A DNA stretch of 64,000 nt from SHZL01 sp963815185 (GCA_963815185.1 CAWFGC010000009.1:1116001-1180000), one strand, 5' to 3'; counted from the first letter of the stretch, positions 9,951-18,572 are shown. A program made the numbers and translations. Notes: generated by a model not told the origin, from the sequence alone.

Positions 9951-10765
9951 GATCGCAGAATCAGTATGCCCAGTGCGAAAAATGGCGCACCCGCCAGCAG
10001 GCTGTCATACCGGTCGAGCACGCCACCGTGACCCGGAAAAACGCGGCCGCTATCTTTCAAACCGACAATTCGTTTGTGCAGACTGATGAACAGGTCTCCG
10101 CCCGCGGCAGCCAGAACCGTGATGATCGTCAGGGCCACGAGGGGCGCCAGGGCAGGTGGCATCGCAAACGTCAGGCGGGAAAGGAGCCAGGCAATAAGCA
10201 CCGCCAATACCGCGCCACCCAGAAGACCCTCGCGGGTTTTGCCGGGGCTGATCACGGGCGCCAGTTTGTGCCGTCCAAAGGATCTGCCGGCGAAATAGGC
10301 TCCGGTGTCGGCTGCCCAGATAATAAAGATAAGCAGCAGGAGCAGGTATTCTCCCTCTGTCTGCGCGCGCAGCCAGGCCAGTGCAAACCAGGCGAAGCTG
10401 GTGCCGGCCAGCGCGCTGAAGAAACTCACCATGCGGTAGTTGATGCCCGGTTCGAGACCCGGTCTGAATGTAACCAGACGCAAAAACATCACGCACCAGC
10501 ACAGGGTGGCAGCGATCAGAAAGGTCAGTGCGTGACCGGAGATTTCATCCCAGTAACGCATCAACAGGCCGATCAGAATGGCCTGGATTGCAAACAACAG
10601 CCAGCGCGAAACCCGGCCAAGCCCCGCCAATCGGGTGAATTCCCAACTGCCGGTCATCCACAGGACAGCCAACAACAGCCGGAAGCTCCATTGAGGTATA
10701 AGAAAAATCGCGATAAACGTGATGAGGGCGATGACAAGGGCGGTGAGAACGCGCGTTTTCAGCAT
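9947..10765 (-). CDS. cdsA: Phosphatidate cytidylyltransferase
   Basis: Makes CDP-diacylglycerol from phosphatidic acid and CTP at the inner membrane, the precursor of phosphatidylethanolamine and phosphatidylglycerol. From the ATG at 10765 (MLKTRVLTALV) the product is 272 residues with about eight membrane helices. It carries the C-terminal signature around residues 215-255 (GGDLFISLHKRIVGLKD then PGHGGVLDRYDSLL). Upstream in-frame ATGs run into uppS and give unlikely sequence, so the shorter start is chosen. The gap to uppS is 64 bases. Confidence 0.95.
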   Translation of the reverse strand: MLKTRVLTALVIALITFIAIFLIPQWSFRLLLAVLWMTGSWEFTRLAGLGRVSRWLLFAIQAILIGLLMRYWDEISGHALTFLIAATLCWCVMFLRLVTFRPGLEPGINYRMVSFFSALAGTSFAWFALAWLRAQTEGEYLLLLLIFIIWAADTGAYFAGRSFGRHKLAPVISPGKTREGLLGGAVLAVLIAWLLSRLTFAMPPALAPLVALTIITVLAAAGGDLFISLHKRIVGLKDSGRVFPGHGGVLDRYDSLLAGAPFFALGILILRS

Positions 10766-10829
10766 CTCAAGGCGCCTCGCCCCAATGCGCGCAGGCGCAC
10801 TTCCAGGCTGTGAGTTGTGCTTGCTTGCA

Positions 10830-11573
10830 TCAGCCGGCTTGCCGCTGGATCTGTTCACTGGTGCGGCCAAAGCGCCGCTCTCGTGAGGCAAAGTCGGCAA
10901 TGGCGGCATCCAGGCAGTCAGGAGAGAAATCGGGCCACAGTACCTCTGAGAAATAAAATTCCGTATAGGCCGACTGCCACAACAGAAAATTGCTGATCCG
11001 CATTTCACCCCCGGTGCGTATGAACAGATCGGGCGCCGGGCTGTCCGCCAGCGACAGGTGTCGGGCGATGGCGGCTTCATCTATGTCACGCGCGTGCATG
11101 TGGCCATCCGCGCAGGCTTGTGCGAGTGTTCGCGCAGCCTGCGTAATGTCCCAGCGCCCGCCGTAATTGGCCGCGATATTCAGGCTCAGGCGTTTGTTGT
11201 CACGGGTGCGCTCGACCGCCTTTTGCATATTCTCCTGGATGGCCGGGGAGAAGGCCGAGGGCTCACCGATGAACCGGAGTCTGACACCTTGCTTATGCAA
11301 TTCGTTTGCTTCCTTGCGCAACGCGCGCATGAACAATTCCATCAGCCGATTGACTTCCGGCTGCGGCCGGTTCCAGTTTTCGCTGGAGAAGGCGAAGATC
11401 GTCAATTCGGGAATGCCCAGTTTGGCGCAATGCTCGACGATGCGGCGCAGTGCCTTGAGCCCGGCCTGGTGTCCAAGGCTGCGCGGCCGGCCGCGGCTTT
11501 CCGCCCAACGGCCATTGCCATCCATGATGATGGCAACATGCTTGGGCGTGGCCATGGTGTTTGGACTGGTCAA
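10830..11573 (-). CDS. uppS: Undecaprenyl diphosphate synthase
   Basis: Cis-prenyltransferase that extends farnesyl diphosphate to the C55 carrier for peptidoglycan and O-antigen. The signature HVAIIMDGNGRWAESRG places the catalytic aspartate at D18. The C-terminal motif SPAPDLFIRTGGEMRISNF and the terminal ERRFGRT are also typical. 247 residues, normal length. The start may instead be the second ATG (MATPKHVA). Lies between frr and cdsA in the conserved order. Confidence 0.97.
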   Translation of the reverse strand: MTSPNTMATPKHVAIIMDGNGRWAESRGRPRSLGHQAGLKALRRIVEHCAKLGIPELTIFAFSSENWNRPQPEVNRLMELFMRALRKEANELHKQGVRLRFIGEPSAFSPAIQENMQKAVERTRDNKRLSLNIAANYGGRWDITQAARTLAQACADGHMHARDIDEAAIARHLSLADSPAPDLFIRTGGEMRISNFLLWQSAYTEFYFSEVLWPDFSPDCLDAAIADFASRERRFGRTSEQIQRQAG

Positions 11574-11648
11574 TTCAGATCAACCGTGCGCAAGCGCCAC
11601 CAGCAGTGGTGCTGAATCCAGCGTCTGCCTGCTGTCTACCCGGCCCCA

Positions 11649-12206
11649 TCAGATTTCCATCAGATCCTGCTCTTTCTCGGCTACGATTGCGTCCACCTGG
11701 TTCACGGCCTCATCGGTGATTTGCTGAATTTCACCTTCCGTGCGCCGCTCTTCATCTTCTGTGATTTCTTTTTCCTTGAGTAGTTCTTTGAGGTGGTGAT
11801 TGGCATCACGGCGAATGTTGCGAATGGCGATTTTTGCATTCTCACCCTCGTTGTGCACCACTTTGCCGAGCTCCAGGCGGCGCTCTTTGGTCAAGGGTGG
11901 CAGTGGAATGCGGATCACCTGGCCCGCGGTAGAAGGATTCAGACCCAGGTCCGATGACAGAATGGCTTTTTCGATGGCCTGCACCATGCTTTTATCCCAT
12001 GGCGTTACCGCCAGCGTACGCGCATCGTCCACAGAAACATTGGCTGCCTGGCTGATCGGAACCTCACTGCCGTAATAGTCGACGTGGACGTGTTCCAGCA
12101 GGCTCGGATGCGCCCGGCCGGTGCGGATTTTGGCCAGTTCATGGCGTAAGGCTTCCAGGCTTTTCCCCATGCGGGTTCTGGCGTCTTTTTTGATTTCGGC
12201 GAGCAT
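11649..12206 (-). CDS. frr: Ribosome recycling factor
   Basis: Splits post-termination ribosomes together with EF-G. From MLAEIKKDARTRMGKSLEAL the product is 185 residues, the normal size, with the conserved KIRTGRAHPSLLEHVHVDYYG and TPWDKSM segments. The ATG at 12206 is chosen because an AGGAGGC ribosome-binding site lies just upstream; a longer in-frame start at 12245 lacks such support. Confidence 0.97.
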   Translation of the reverse strand: MLAEIKKDARTRMGKSLEALRHELAKIRTGRAHPSLLEHVHVDYYGSEVPISQAANVSVDDARTLAVTPWDKSMVQAIEKAILSSDLGLNPSTAGQVIRIPLPPLTKERRLELGKVVHNEGENAKIAIRNIRRDANHHLKELLKEKEITEDEERRTEGEIQQITDEAVNQVDAIVAEKEQDLMEI

Positions 12207-12261
12207 GCGTGCCTCCTTTTGTACCGGGGATGGGCGAATGATCAATTTTGCCGTGCTCTAG

Positions 12262-12503
12262 CCTGCATGTTGCACCAGTCCTCTACTGCGACGGTCCAGG
12301 GGCACGCCCTGTCTGGCTTTCGCTCGGTCAGAGTGCTCGACATAGTGTCGACTATGCCTGCGCGCTCCTCGGTCGCGAAAGCCAGCCATGACGCACCCCT
12401 GATTCGTCTCACGCGCGACGGCTTCGCTCCCTTACTCTTTGCGCTTCGCGCAAAACGTGCGGTCGCTCTCGCCTGCGCTACGAAAACTGGTGCAACATGC
12501 AGG
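12262..12503. mobile_element. 242-bp inverted-repeat element (MITE-like)
   Basis: The frr-pyrH gap holds a short element bounded by perfect terminal inverted repeats, cctgcatgttgcaccagt at 12262..12279 and its exact complement at 12486..12503. The match extends to 21 bp if the flanking tag/cta is counted (12259..12279 and 12486..12506). If the ends are taken at CC, the flanking tetranucleotides are ctag and ctaa, a near target duplication. Inside are nested inverted repeats: ctggctttcgc (12313..12323) with gcgaaagccag (12375..12385), and catagt/actatg around 12341-12356. There is no plausible transposase frame. The architecture resembles a non-autonomous element mobilised in trans. Confidence 0.6.
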
Positions 12504-12612
12504 CTAAGGGGGGAATTCTAGCAGCTATCGGGGTCGGCGTCGGTCTCCTCCGGCCCGCGGCAATGTTCAGGACGGCGACGGCAGGAGACACACCGCTTTG
12601 GGCCTGGCCGGG

Positions 12613-13323
12613 TCAGGACACCAGTGTGCCGATCGACTCGCCCTTTACCAGGCGCATCAGATTGCCTTCCTGGTAGACATTGAAAACGCGAATGGGCATG
12701 CCCTGGTCGCGGCACAATACGATGGCATTGGTATCCATCACTCCCAGCTTGTCCTCGATGACCTGGTCGTATGGAAGTGCGTCATAAAAAACCGCTTCGG
12801 GATGCTTTGCCGGATCGTCGGAATAAACACCGTCTACCTTGGTGGCTTTGAGCACGATGTCCGCGCCGACTTCAATAGCTCGCAGTGCCGCCGCCGTGTC
12901 CGTGGTAAAAAAAGGATTCCCCGTTCCGCCAGCACACACAACCACACGGCCTTTTTCCAGGTGGCGGATTGCACGCCGGCGGATATAGTCTTCACAAACG
13001 TCATGTACCGATACTGCCGACATGACACGCGCATCGGTGCCGATGCTTTCCAGAGCATCCTGCAGGGCAAGTGCATTCATGACGGTCGCCAGCATACCCA
13101 TGTGGTCACCCGTCACCCGGTCTATCCCGGACTGGGCCAATCCCGCTCCGCGAAATATGTTGCCGCCGCCAATGACGACGGTCACCTGAACACCTGCGCG
13201 GTTAACTTCCCCAATTTCTGCCGCGATCCGCAAAATCATGTTGGGATCGATCCCATAGTCTTCTTTACCCAGCAGTGCTTCGCCGCTGAGTTTCAACAGA
13301 ATTCTGCGGTACGCTTCAGCCAC
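12613..13323 (-). CDS. pyrH: UMP kinase
   Basis: Phosphorylates UMP to UDP for nucleic acid and UDP-sugar synthesis. The 236-residue amino-acid-kinase-fold protein shows RRILLKLSGEALLG at the start, GGGNIFRG near residue 52, and GTGNPFFTTDTAAALRA in the nucleotide-binding region. Overlaps the end of tsf by 8 bases. The 406-base gap to frr contains the inverted-repeat element. Confidence 0.97.
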   Translation of the reverse strand: MAEAYRRILLKLSGEALLGKEDYGIDPNMILRIAAEIGEVNRAGVQVTVVIGGGNIFRGAGLAQSGIDRVTGDHMGMLATVMNALALQDALESIGTDARVMSAVSVHDVCEDYIRRRAIRHLEKGRVVVCAGGTGNPFFTTDTAAALRAIEVGADIVLKATKVDGVYSDDPAKHPEAVFYDALPYDQVIEDKLGVMDTNAIVLCRDQGMPIRVFNVYQEGNLMRLVKGESIGTLVS

Positions 13324-14191
13324 CCTTCACCTGTTGCATGACTTCGTCAGCAAAACTGGCCTCTTTCTTCTCAATGCCTTCTCCAACCACGAGGCGGTCG
13401 AAGCCCTCGACTTTGGCATTGTTCTGCGCCAGCAGCTTGGCTACGGTGATGTCGCCATCCTTGACGAATGCTTGTCCCAGCAGTGTGATCTCAGCCAATT
13501 GCTTGCGCAATCGTCCAGAGACGATTTTCTCGATGATTTCTGCCGGCTTGCCGCTGTCTTCGACCTGCGCCGCCAGAATTTCCTTTTCCTTGGCAATGAC
13601 GTCGGCAGGCACGTCGCTTTCGGAAACAAACTGCGGGTTCAGGGCCGCGACATGCATGGCCAGATCTTTGGCCAGTGCTTCATCACCGCCGGTCAGTTCG
13701 ACCAGAACACCGATTTTGCCGCCATGGATATAGGCGCCGAGCACACCCTGGGTCGAGCGCTGCACGAAACGCCGTAGCTGGACGTTTTCACCTATTTTGG
13801 CCACCAGAGCCTGCCGCATCTCCTCGATCGTTGCATCCCCCGAGCGGGTTTGCGACAGCGCTTCGACGTCGGCCGGCGCGTGCTGCAGGATGTTGGCTGC
13901 AACGGTATCAGCAAAGGCATTGAAGTTGGCATCCTTGGCAACGAAGTCGGTTTCGCAATTGACTTCGACCATGGTGGCCTGCTTGCCATCTGCGGAAACC
14001 GCAAGGGCAATCTTGCCCTCGGCCGCGACCCGGCTGGCTTTCTTGTCTGCCTGAGCCAGTCCGGACTTGCGCAAATGCTCGATCGCAGATTCCATATCGC
14101 CACTGGTTTCGACCAGGGCCTTCTTGCATTCCATCATGCCGGCGCCTGTACGCTCGCGTAATTCCTTTACCTCTGCAGCAGTTACTGCCAT
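13316..14191 (-). CDS. tsf: Elongation factor Ts
   Basis: Guanine-nucleotide exchange factor for EF-Tu. The 291-residue protein from MAVTAAEVKELRERTGAGMM has the N-terminal UBA-like region (KALVETSGDMESAIEHLR). The conserved TDFVAKDANF exchange motif lies near residue 80, and the dimerisation domain follows. The ATG at 14191 fits the family N-terminus; an in-frame start 39 bases upstream adds non-conserved residues. Confidence 0.97.
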   Translation of the reverse strand: MAVTAAEVKELRERTGAGMMECKKALVETSGDMESAIEHLRKSGLAQADKKASRVAAEGKIALAVSADGKQATMVEVNCETDFVAKDANFNAFADTVAANILQHAPADVEALSQTRSGDATIEEMRQALVAKIGENVQLRRFVQRSTQGVLGAYIHGGKIGVLVELTGGDEALAKDLAMHVAALNPQFVSESDVPADVIAKEKEILAAQVEDSGKPAEIIEKIVSGRLRKQLAEITLLGQAFVKDGDITVAKLLAQNNAKVEGFDRLVVGEGIEKKEASFADEVMQQVKGG

Positions 14192-14218
14192 TTGAAATAC
14201 CTCTGTTTTGTCTTTAGG

Positions 14219-14243
14219 GCCGGAACCCAAGTGGGCTTCCGGC
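14219..14243 (-). promoter_or_regulatory. Hairpin in the rpsB-tsf spacer
   Basis: The 82-base spacer between the frame-corrected rpsB stop and the tsf start contains a strong stem-loop, GCCGGAA...TTCCGGC with inner CCC/GGG pairing. No T-run follows it on the minus strand. It could act as a partial attenuator or processing site that adjusts the S2 to EF-Ts ratio. That role is inferred. Confidence 0.45.
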
Positions 14244-14273
14244 TTTCCACCAGCCCGGAATCAGGCCGCTCTA

Positions 14274-15619
14274 TTAGTCTTCAGCTTTTTTTGCCGCCGT
14301 TTTCTTGGCCGCCTTTTTTTTGACCACCTTTTTCTTGGCCGCCTTTTTCTTCGTCGCTGTTGGCGCAGCTTCGGCCGCCGCGGCGTCAGCTTCAACCTTT
14401 GTCGCTGTCACTTTTGGAGCTGGTTCAGCCGCGTCCTCCGTGGCTGCACCCGGCTCCGCTGCAGGGGATTCAGTCTCCGCCGCAGTTTCCGCAACGGGTG
14501 CATGCCGGACTTCTGCCGCGGCATCACTCCCGGGGGCCGGGCCTCATCGGCGGCTGGCGTTTCTGCCGCAGTCGTGCTCTGCTCCTCCGCTTCGTCGGCT
14601 GGCGTTTCTGCTGCAGTCGTGCTCTGCTCCTCTGCTTCGTCGGCTGGCGTTGCTACTGCAGTCGTGCTCTGCTCCTCCGCTTCGGCGGCTGGCGTTGCTA
14701 CTGCAGTCGTGCTCTGCTCCTCTGCTTCGGCGGCTGGCGTTGCTGCTGCAGGCACGCTCTTCTCTTCCCCTTCGGCAGCAGAAACCGGCGCGCTGACCTT
14801 GCGTGTGACCACCTTTTTCGAGACTTTCTTTTTGGCGGTCTTGCGCGCTTCGGTATGGGGAGCTGCCGCCTGGCGCTTGATCGGGTTTCCCTTCTCATCA
14901 AGCTCGACAAATTCATCACCGATTTCAACCTGCGGTGCCGAGGCGCGCCCTTCCAGCACTGCTTCAGCCGCGAGCTGGGTGTACAGACGGATGGAACGGA
15001 TCGCATCATCATTACCCGGAATCATGTAGTCGACCTGGTCCGGTGAGCAGTTGGTGTCCACTACTGCGATCACGGGGATCCCCAGTTTGCGCGCTTCCTT
15101 GACAGCAATGTCTTCATGGCTGACGTCGATGATGAACAAAGCGTCGGGTAGTCCTTTCATGTTCTTGATGCCGCCCAGGCTTTTTTCCAGCTTGTCTTTC
15201 TCGCGCGTCAACTGCAGCACCTCCTTCTTTACCAGGTGCTCGAATCCTTTGTTCTCACTCATTTCTTCGAGCTGGCTCAGGCGTTTTACGGAGGCCTTGA
15301 TGGTGCGGTAATTGGTCAGCATGCCACCCAACCAGCGGTGCGAGACAAACGGCATGCCGCAGGTGGTGGCGGCATCGGCAATCGCCTCACTGGCGGCGCG
15401 CTTGGTGCCAACGAACATGATGGTGCCGCGCCGGGCCGCAAGCTTGCTGATGAAATTCATTGCGTCATTCAGCAACGGCAGGGTTGTTTCCAGGTTGATG
15501 ATATGAATCTTGCCCCGGGCGCCAAAAATATAGGGGGCCATCTTGGGGTTCCAGTAACGTGTCTGGTGACCGAAATGCACGCCAGCTTCAAGCATCTGGC
15601 GCATGGTAACGTTTGCCAT
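14274..15619 (-). CDS. rpsB: Ribosomal protein S2 with long repeat and Lys-rich tail, frame broken once
   Basis: Small-subunit protein S2. Residues 1 to about 230 are a standard S2 (MANVTMRQMLEAGVHFGHQT; FVGTKRAASEAI; HRWLGGMLTNYRTI). After that the protein continues far beyond the usual 240-260 residues. There are five 15-residue units of the type EEQSTTAVATPAAEA, then an acidic Ala/Glu/Pro stretch, then a lysine-rich end (KKKAAKKKVVKKKAAKK, last residues AED). As read, the frame switches in a C-run near 14533 and stops at 14408. Restoring one base in that run continues the Ala/Glu/Lys composition to TAA at 14274, giving about 448 residues. Which end is real needs checking. Confidence 0.9.
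14549..14777. repeat. 45-bp tandem repeats inside rpsB
   Basis: Four near-identical 45-bp units have the marker tcgtgctctgctcct starting at 14572, 14617, 14662 and 14707, exactly 45 bases apart. A fifth, degenerate unit lies on the higher-coordinate side. The period is a multiple of three, so copy-number change keeps the S2 frame. The encoded units differ at a few positions (AVATPAAEA, AVATPADEA, AAETPADEA). Confidence 0.95.
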
Positions 15620-15828
15620 GGTATTTCCTTCTCCAAAGAAACTCAGTGACCATTGGCCACTGAATTCGGGGTTGATCCTCCACGCACCCGTTACAGAGAC
15701 CCGATTTCGGGCACCCCTCTGAACCGTTGCGGTGCGTGTGCGTATTTGACGTGTAGGCGTGCGTCATTGCTGTCCGCACGACACGCCGGATTTGCTTCAG
15801 GCCTAAAAATGCCGAAAAAAGCCGTCGA

Positions 15829-15857
15829 CTTATACCAGAATCACCGGCTACGGGCAA
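15829..15857 (-). promoter_or_regulatory. Sigma-70-type promoter of rpsB
   Basis: On the minus strand TTGCCC (15852..15857), a 17-base spacer and TATAAG (15829..15834) form a good promoter, followed by a GC-rich discriminator (tcgacgg), a feature common at stringently controlled ribosomal promoters. The roughly 200-base leader to rpsB contains a hairpin near 15642-15662 (CAGTGgCCAaTGGtCACTG type) next to the ribosome-binding site. In enterobacteria the rpsB leader is where S2 represses its own synthesis; the same here is inference. Confidence 0.55.
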
Positions 15858-15978
15858 GTTTCCGCAGCGGATGCGGCGGGTAAGCGGGGTGTCAAAAATT
15901 GTCAGCTTGATGAATGAATTTGGTCACACCAGATGGCGGAATTGCCAGTTTCAGGGTTAACTGGATGGAACAGGAAAA

Positions 15979-16149
15979 ATGCTATATATCTATGTAAATC
16001 AAAATGTTGGAAAAATTAAAGCTCAGCGTGACATGGCTGCGGCACATATTTTGCATTTCTCTGCCTGCCAGGAAATGCGCGTTTATGCCATGCGGGCAGG
16101 CCATTCTCCCCAGGCGGGTTCTCAGCGGATCGGCAAGGATGATCGATAA
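15979..16149 (+). CDS. Candidate small ORF, 56 residues
   Basis: An ATG preceded by caggaaaa opens a 56-residue frame, MLYIYVNQNVGKIKAQ... ending GKDDR. It lies in a stretch of over 800 bases without a recognised gene and is followed by another small ORF and a strong terminator on the same strand. I recognise no family, signal peptide or membrane helix. It could be chance. Confidence 0.2.
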   Translation: MLYIYVNQNVGKIKAQRDMAAAHILHFSACQEMRVYAMRAGHSPQAGSQRIGKDDR

Positions 16150-16192
16150 GCGCTGAACCAGATCAACAGGATTCGATGACATGGAGGTCACG

Positions 16193-16306
16193 ATGAACTA
16201 CAACAGCAATACGATTGCGGCATTCGCCCGCAGGATTTCACCCACCGGGATCATAGCCAGAAAATGCATCACTGCGCCTTCCGTGCGTGGTGGGGGCACT
16301 GGCTAG
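16193..16306 (+). CDS. Candidate small ORF, 37 residues, good RBS
   Basis: ATG at 16193 follows a strong ribosome-binding sequence (ATGGAGGTCACG, GGAGGT). It encodes 37 residues beginning MNYNSNTIAAFARRISPTG and ending SVRGGGTG. It lies about 110 bases upstream of a strong rho-independent terminator, so a short mRNA is plausible. No family is recognised. Basic N-terminal half and glycine-rich end; no clear membrane helix. Alternatives are a non-coding RNA or chance. Confidence 0.35.
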   Translation: MNYNSNTIAAFARRISPTGIIARKCITAPSVRGGGTG

Positions 16307-16416
16307 TGTGTCCTTTCTCCTGAATACAGGCTCCTCAGGTCCGCCATCTCACAATCCCTGTGCCGGCGGGCCTCCAGCGAGACATCCCGGATTCCCTACT
16401 TCCGGGATGGTATGGG

Positions 16417-16447
16417 CCGGGGGAGCTGCTCCCCCGGTCTTTTTTTA
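16417..16447 (+). terminator. Strong rho-independent terminator
   Basis: A perfect 10-bp stem, ccgggggagc/gctcccccgg, is followed by TCTTTTTTT. A second hairpin (catcccgg/ccgggatg, about 16383-16409) precedes it. It ends a plus-strand transcript, yet the only plus-strand candidates upstream are the small ORFs at 15979 and 16193. Confidence 0.9.
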
Positions 16448-16492
16448 AGATTCATGTCAAGCGTTAATTCGGTCCCGCCATTTGGGACCGGC

Positions 16493-18493
16493 CTATTTTG
16501 ACCGCTTTGCACGGGCCGGCCCGCTTTGTACCGGCATGGTGTTGTAGTACCAGTGGTGGCGAATCATGATGTGAGCGAACCAGGAGTATGCGAGCGCCGT
16601 TTCAATCAATTCCGCATTTGGGGAGGGGTCCGCTTGCAGCGTTTGGCCGGGTTGATAAAGGTAAGAGGATGCAGGCAGATCCGGCTGCAGAATGACGGCC
16701 CGCCCCGGAACCATGTAGGCGAATACCCGGCTGAACTGCATCATGGCTCTGCCTGCGCCTGCGCGGAAACTTGCCTCAGTCAGGTCATGGCCTATGGCCG
16801 GGTGTTCCGCGCTGACACCGATCAGTGAAAGCAATGTCGGCAGCATGTCGATCTGGCTGGTGATGCCAGGAATCCTTCGCGGCGCAATCGATCCGCCGAC
16901 AATAAGACCAGGTATGTGAAAGCGTTCGATCGGGACCAGTTGGTTGCCGTAGACGCGTGAATTGTGATCCGCAATGATCAGCACGACCGTGTTGTCCCAG
17001 TACTTCGAAGCGCGCGCGCGTTTGAGATATTGACCCAGGGCCCAGTCCGCATATTTCACCGCAGTTTCGCGCGGGCCATCCGGGCCGCTCTCGGTGCTTA
17101 CCCGGCCGGGTGGGATATCAAAAGGATCATGATTGCTGGTGGTAAACACCAGGCTGAAAAAGGGGTCTTCCCCCTGCTGCACGAACCACTCGTGTGCTTT
17201 GTTGAAAAGGTCTTCGTCGGATACACCCCAGGCGCCCCTGAGCACTGGCGCCTCATAGTTCTTCTCGTCAACGACTTTTTGGAATCCGTTGTTCAGAAAG
17301 AAGCGTCTCATGTTGTCGAAATGCGCTTCGCCGCCATAAATGAAACTGGTACGGTAACCTTCCCGCTCAAGCAATGACGCCAGCGTGAAGAAGTTTTCCT
17401 GAGTTTCCATCAGTTTCACGACACTGCGTCTGGGTGTCGGAGTGATGCCCGAGATAATGGCTTCAATGCCGCGCACCGAACGCGTGCCGGTAGCATACAG
17501 CTGCTCCATCCAAATGCCCGTGGCTGCAGCTTCATCGAGCGAGGGCGTCAGATTTTTGCCACCGAGACTGCCGACAAATTCCGCTCCCAGGCTTTCCTCC
17601 AGGATGATCACCAGATTTTGCCGCCTGCCGGGCTTGCCGGTAGCCGTTTGCCGGTGCATGCTGGGTCCGGCCTGCTGGGAAAAACTGTCACCGGGTAACT
17701 GCGCGTCGGCGAGGACGATAGCCAGCGCCCGGTCTTCCGCCATCGGCTGATAGCCCACGTTCTTGTCGGCTGCGTCGCGGTGTTGTTCGTAAATGGCATA
17801 GAGCAGGGAGTACGGTGAGTTCAGCGCCAACTGGTTGACCATGCTGTCCTGGGAGAACGCCGCAATACTGGGATTGACTGGCCGGTGGCCGAGTGTTGAC
17901 CGGATCATCAGGACCACCAGGGCCAGCACCAGAGGGAATGCGAGCAGGTTGTACCACCACGCCAGGCGCCGCCTCGCCGCCGGGTCCTTGTTTGTCCAGC
18001 TAAAGACGATCCAAAAGATTGCTGTGGTAAGGCTTGAAAACAGGACCAGCTCCAAAAGGTGTGAGCCGGTGAGGGTTGCGAACAGCTCCTTCGGATAGCC
18101 CAGGTACTCGACGAATACATAATTCGGCCGGCTGTCGTATTCATGTATGAAAGGCAGGGTTGACGCTTCGACAAAAAACACAAAAGCGGAAACTGCACCG
18201 AGATAGACCGCCCACAGCCACCGCCCCACTTCTGCCGTGAGGCGATGCATGTGAAACAGAGGTTTGAAAAGCAACACGGGTCCAAACAGCATTCCACCCA
18301 GGATCAGGTCGAAGCGCAGGCCTTGCAGCAAAATAAACGCCGCGCCGTCGGTTGCCGCTACGCGATGCCAGAATATCGCGATCAGCAACAGCCGCGAGGC
18401 GGTCAGCGTAACCAGCATCAGAATGCCGAGCACGAGCGGCCGGCTCAGAATCCTGGCCCATACCGCAATGTTCGTCAGTACGCTTGTTTGCAT
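16493..18493 (-). CDS. Membrane sulfatase / LtaS-MdoB-type phosphoglycerol transferase
   Basis: Alkaline-phosphatase-superfamily enzyme of the lipoteichoic-acid-synthase/OpgB type. In Gram-negatives such enzymes usually move phosphoglycerol from phosphatidylglycerol onto periplasmic glucans. About five N-terminal membrane helices (to about residue 200) precede a periplasmic catalytic domain. It contains LVIILEESLGAEFVG (metal-binding Glu), ATGTRSVRG (catalytic Thr), NHDPFDIP and LIIADHNSRVYG (metal-binding Asp/His). From MQTSVLTNIAVWARIL (ATG at 18493) the protein is 666 residues; an upstream in-frame ATG at 18595 would add 34 residues. Its substrate is not shown by the sequence. Neighbours give no operon context. 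Confidence 0.8.
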   Translation of the reverse strand: MQTSVLTNIAVWARILSRPLVLGILMLVTLTASRLLLIAIFWHRVAATDGAAFILLQGLRFDLILGGMLFGPVLLFKPLFHMHRLTAEVGRWLWAVYLGAVSAFVFFVEASTLPFIHEYDSRPNYVFVEYLGYPKELFATLTGSHLLELVLFSSLTTAIFWIVFSWTNKDPAARRRLAWWYNLLAFPLVLALVVLMIRSTLGHRPVNPSIAAFSQDSMVNQLALNSPYSLLYAIYEQHRDAADKNVGYQPMAEDRALAIVLADAQLPGDSFSQQAGPSMHRQTATGKPGRRQNLVIILEESLGAEFVGSLGGKNLTPSLDEAAATGIWMEQLYATGTRSVRGIEAIISGITPTPRRSVVKLMETQENFFTLASLLEREGYRTSFIYGGEAHFDNMRRFFLNNGFQKVVDEKNYEAPVLRGAWGVSDEDLFNKAHEWFVQQGEDPFFSLVFTTSNHDPFDIPPGRVSTESGPDGPRETAVKYADWALGQYLKRARASKYWDNTVVLIIADHNSRVYGNQLVPIERFHIPGLIVGGSIAPRRIPGITSQIDMLPTLLSLIGVSAEHPAIGHDLTEASFRAGAGRAMMQFSRVFAYMVPGRAVILQPDLPASSYLYQPGQTLQADPSPNAELIETALAYSWFAHIMIRHHWYYNTMPVQSGPARAKRSK

Positions 18494-18572
18494 CGAGAAT
18501 TCTGGTTGGGATTTTGCGAACAGGGTGGAGGCCAATATAGACTTCAGGAGGTTAAGACAAGGTAAATTCCAC

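Noticed and set aside
14549..14777. Regular 45-bp repeats as a possible CRISPR array
   Set aside because: Units are contiguous with no spacers, in frame with S2, and vary by coding substitutions.
14208..15046. Three long overlapping plus-strand frames (Ser/Ala/Phe/Leu/Arg-rich)
   Set aside because: They are the antisense of the rpsB repeat and lysine-rich tail; their repeats mirror the 45-bp units and no ribosome-binding site or family feature is seen.
15982..16191. 69-residue minus-strand frame in the gap upstream of rpsB
   Set aside because: No ribosome-binding site and no recognisable feature; the plus strand has better-supported small ORFs and a terminator.
16383..16409. Hairpin catcccgg...ccgggatg as a separate terminator
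   Set aside because: No T-run follows; it is more likely part of the 3' end structure before the strong terminator.
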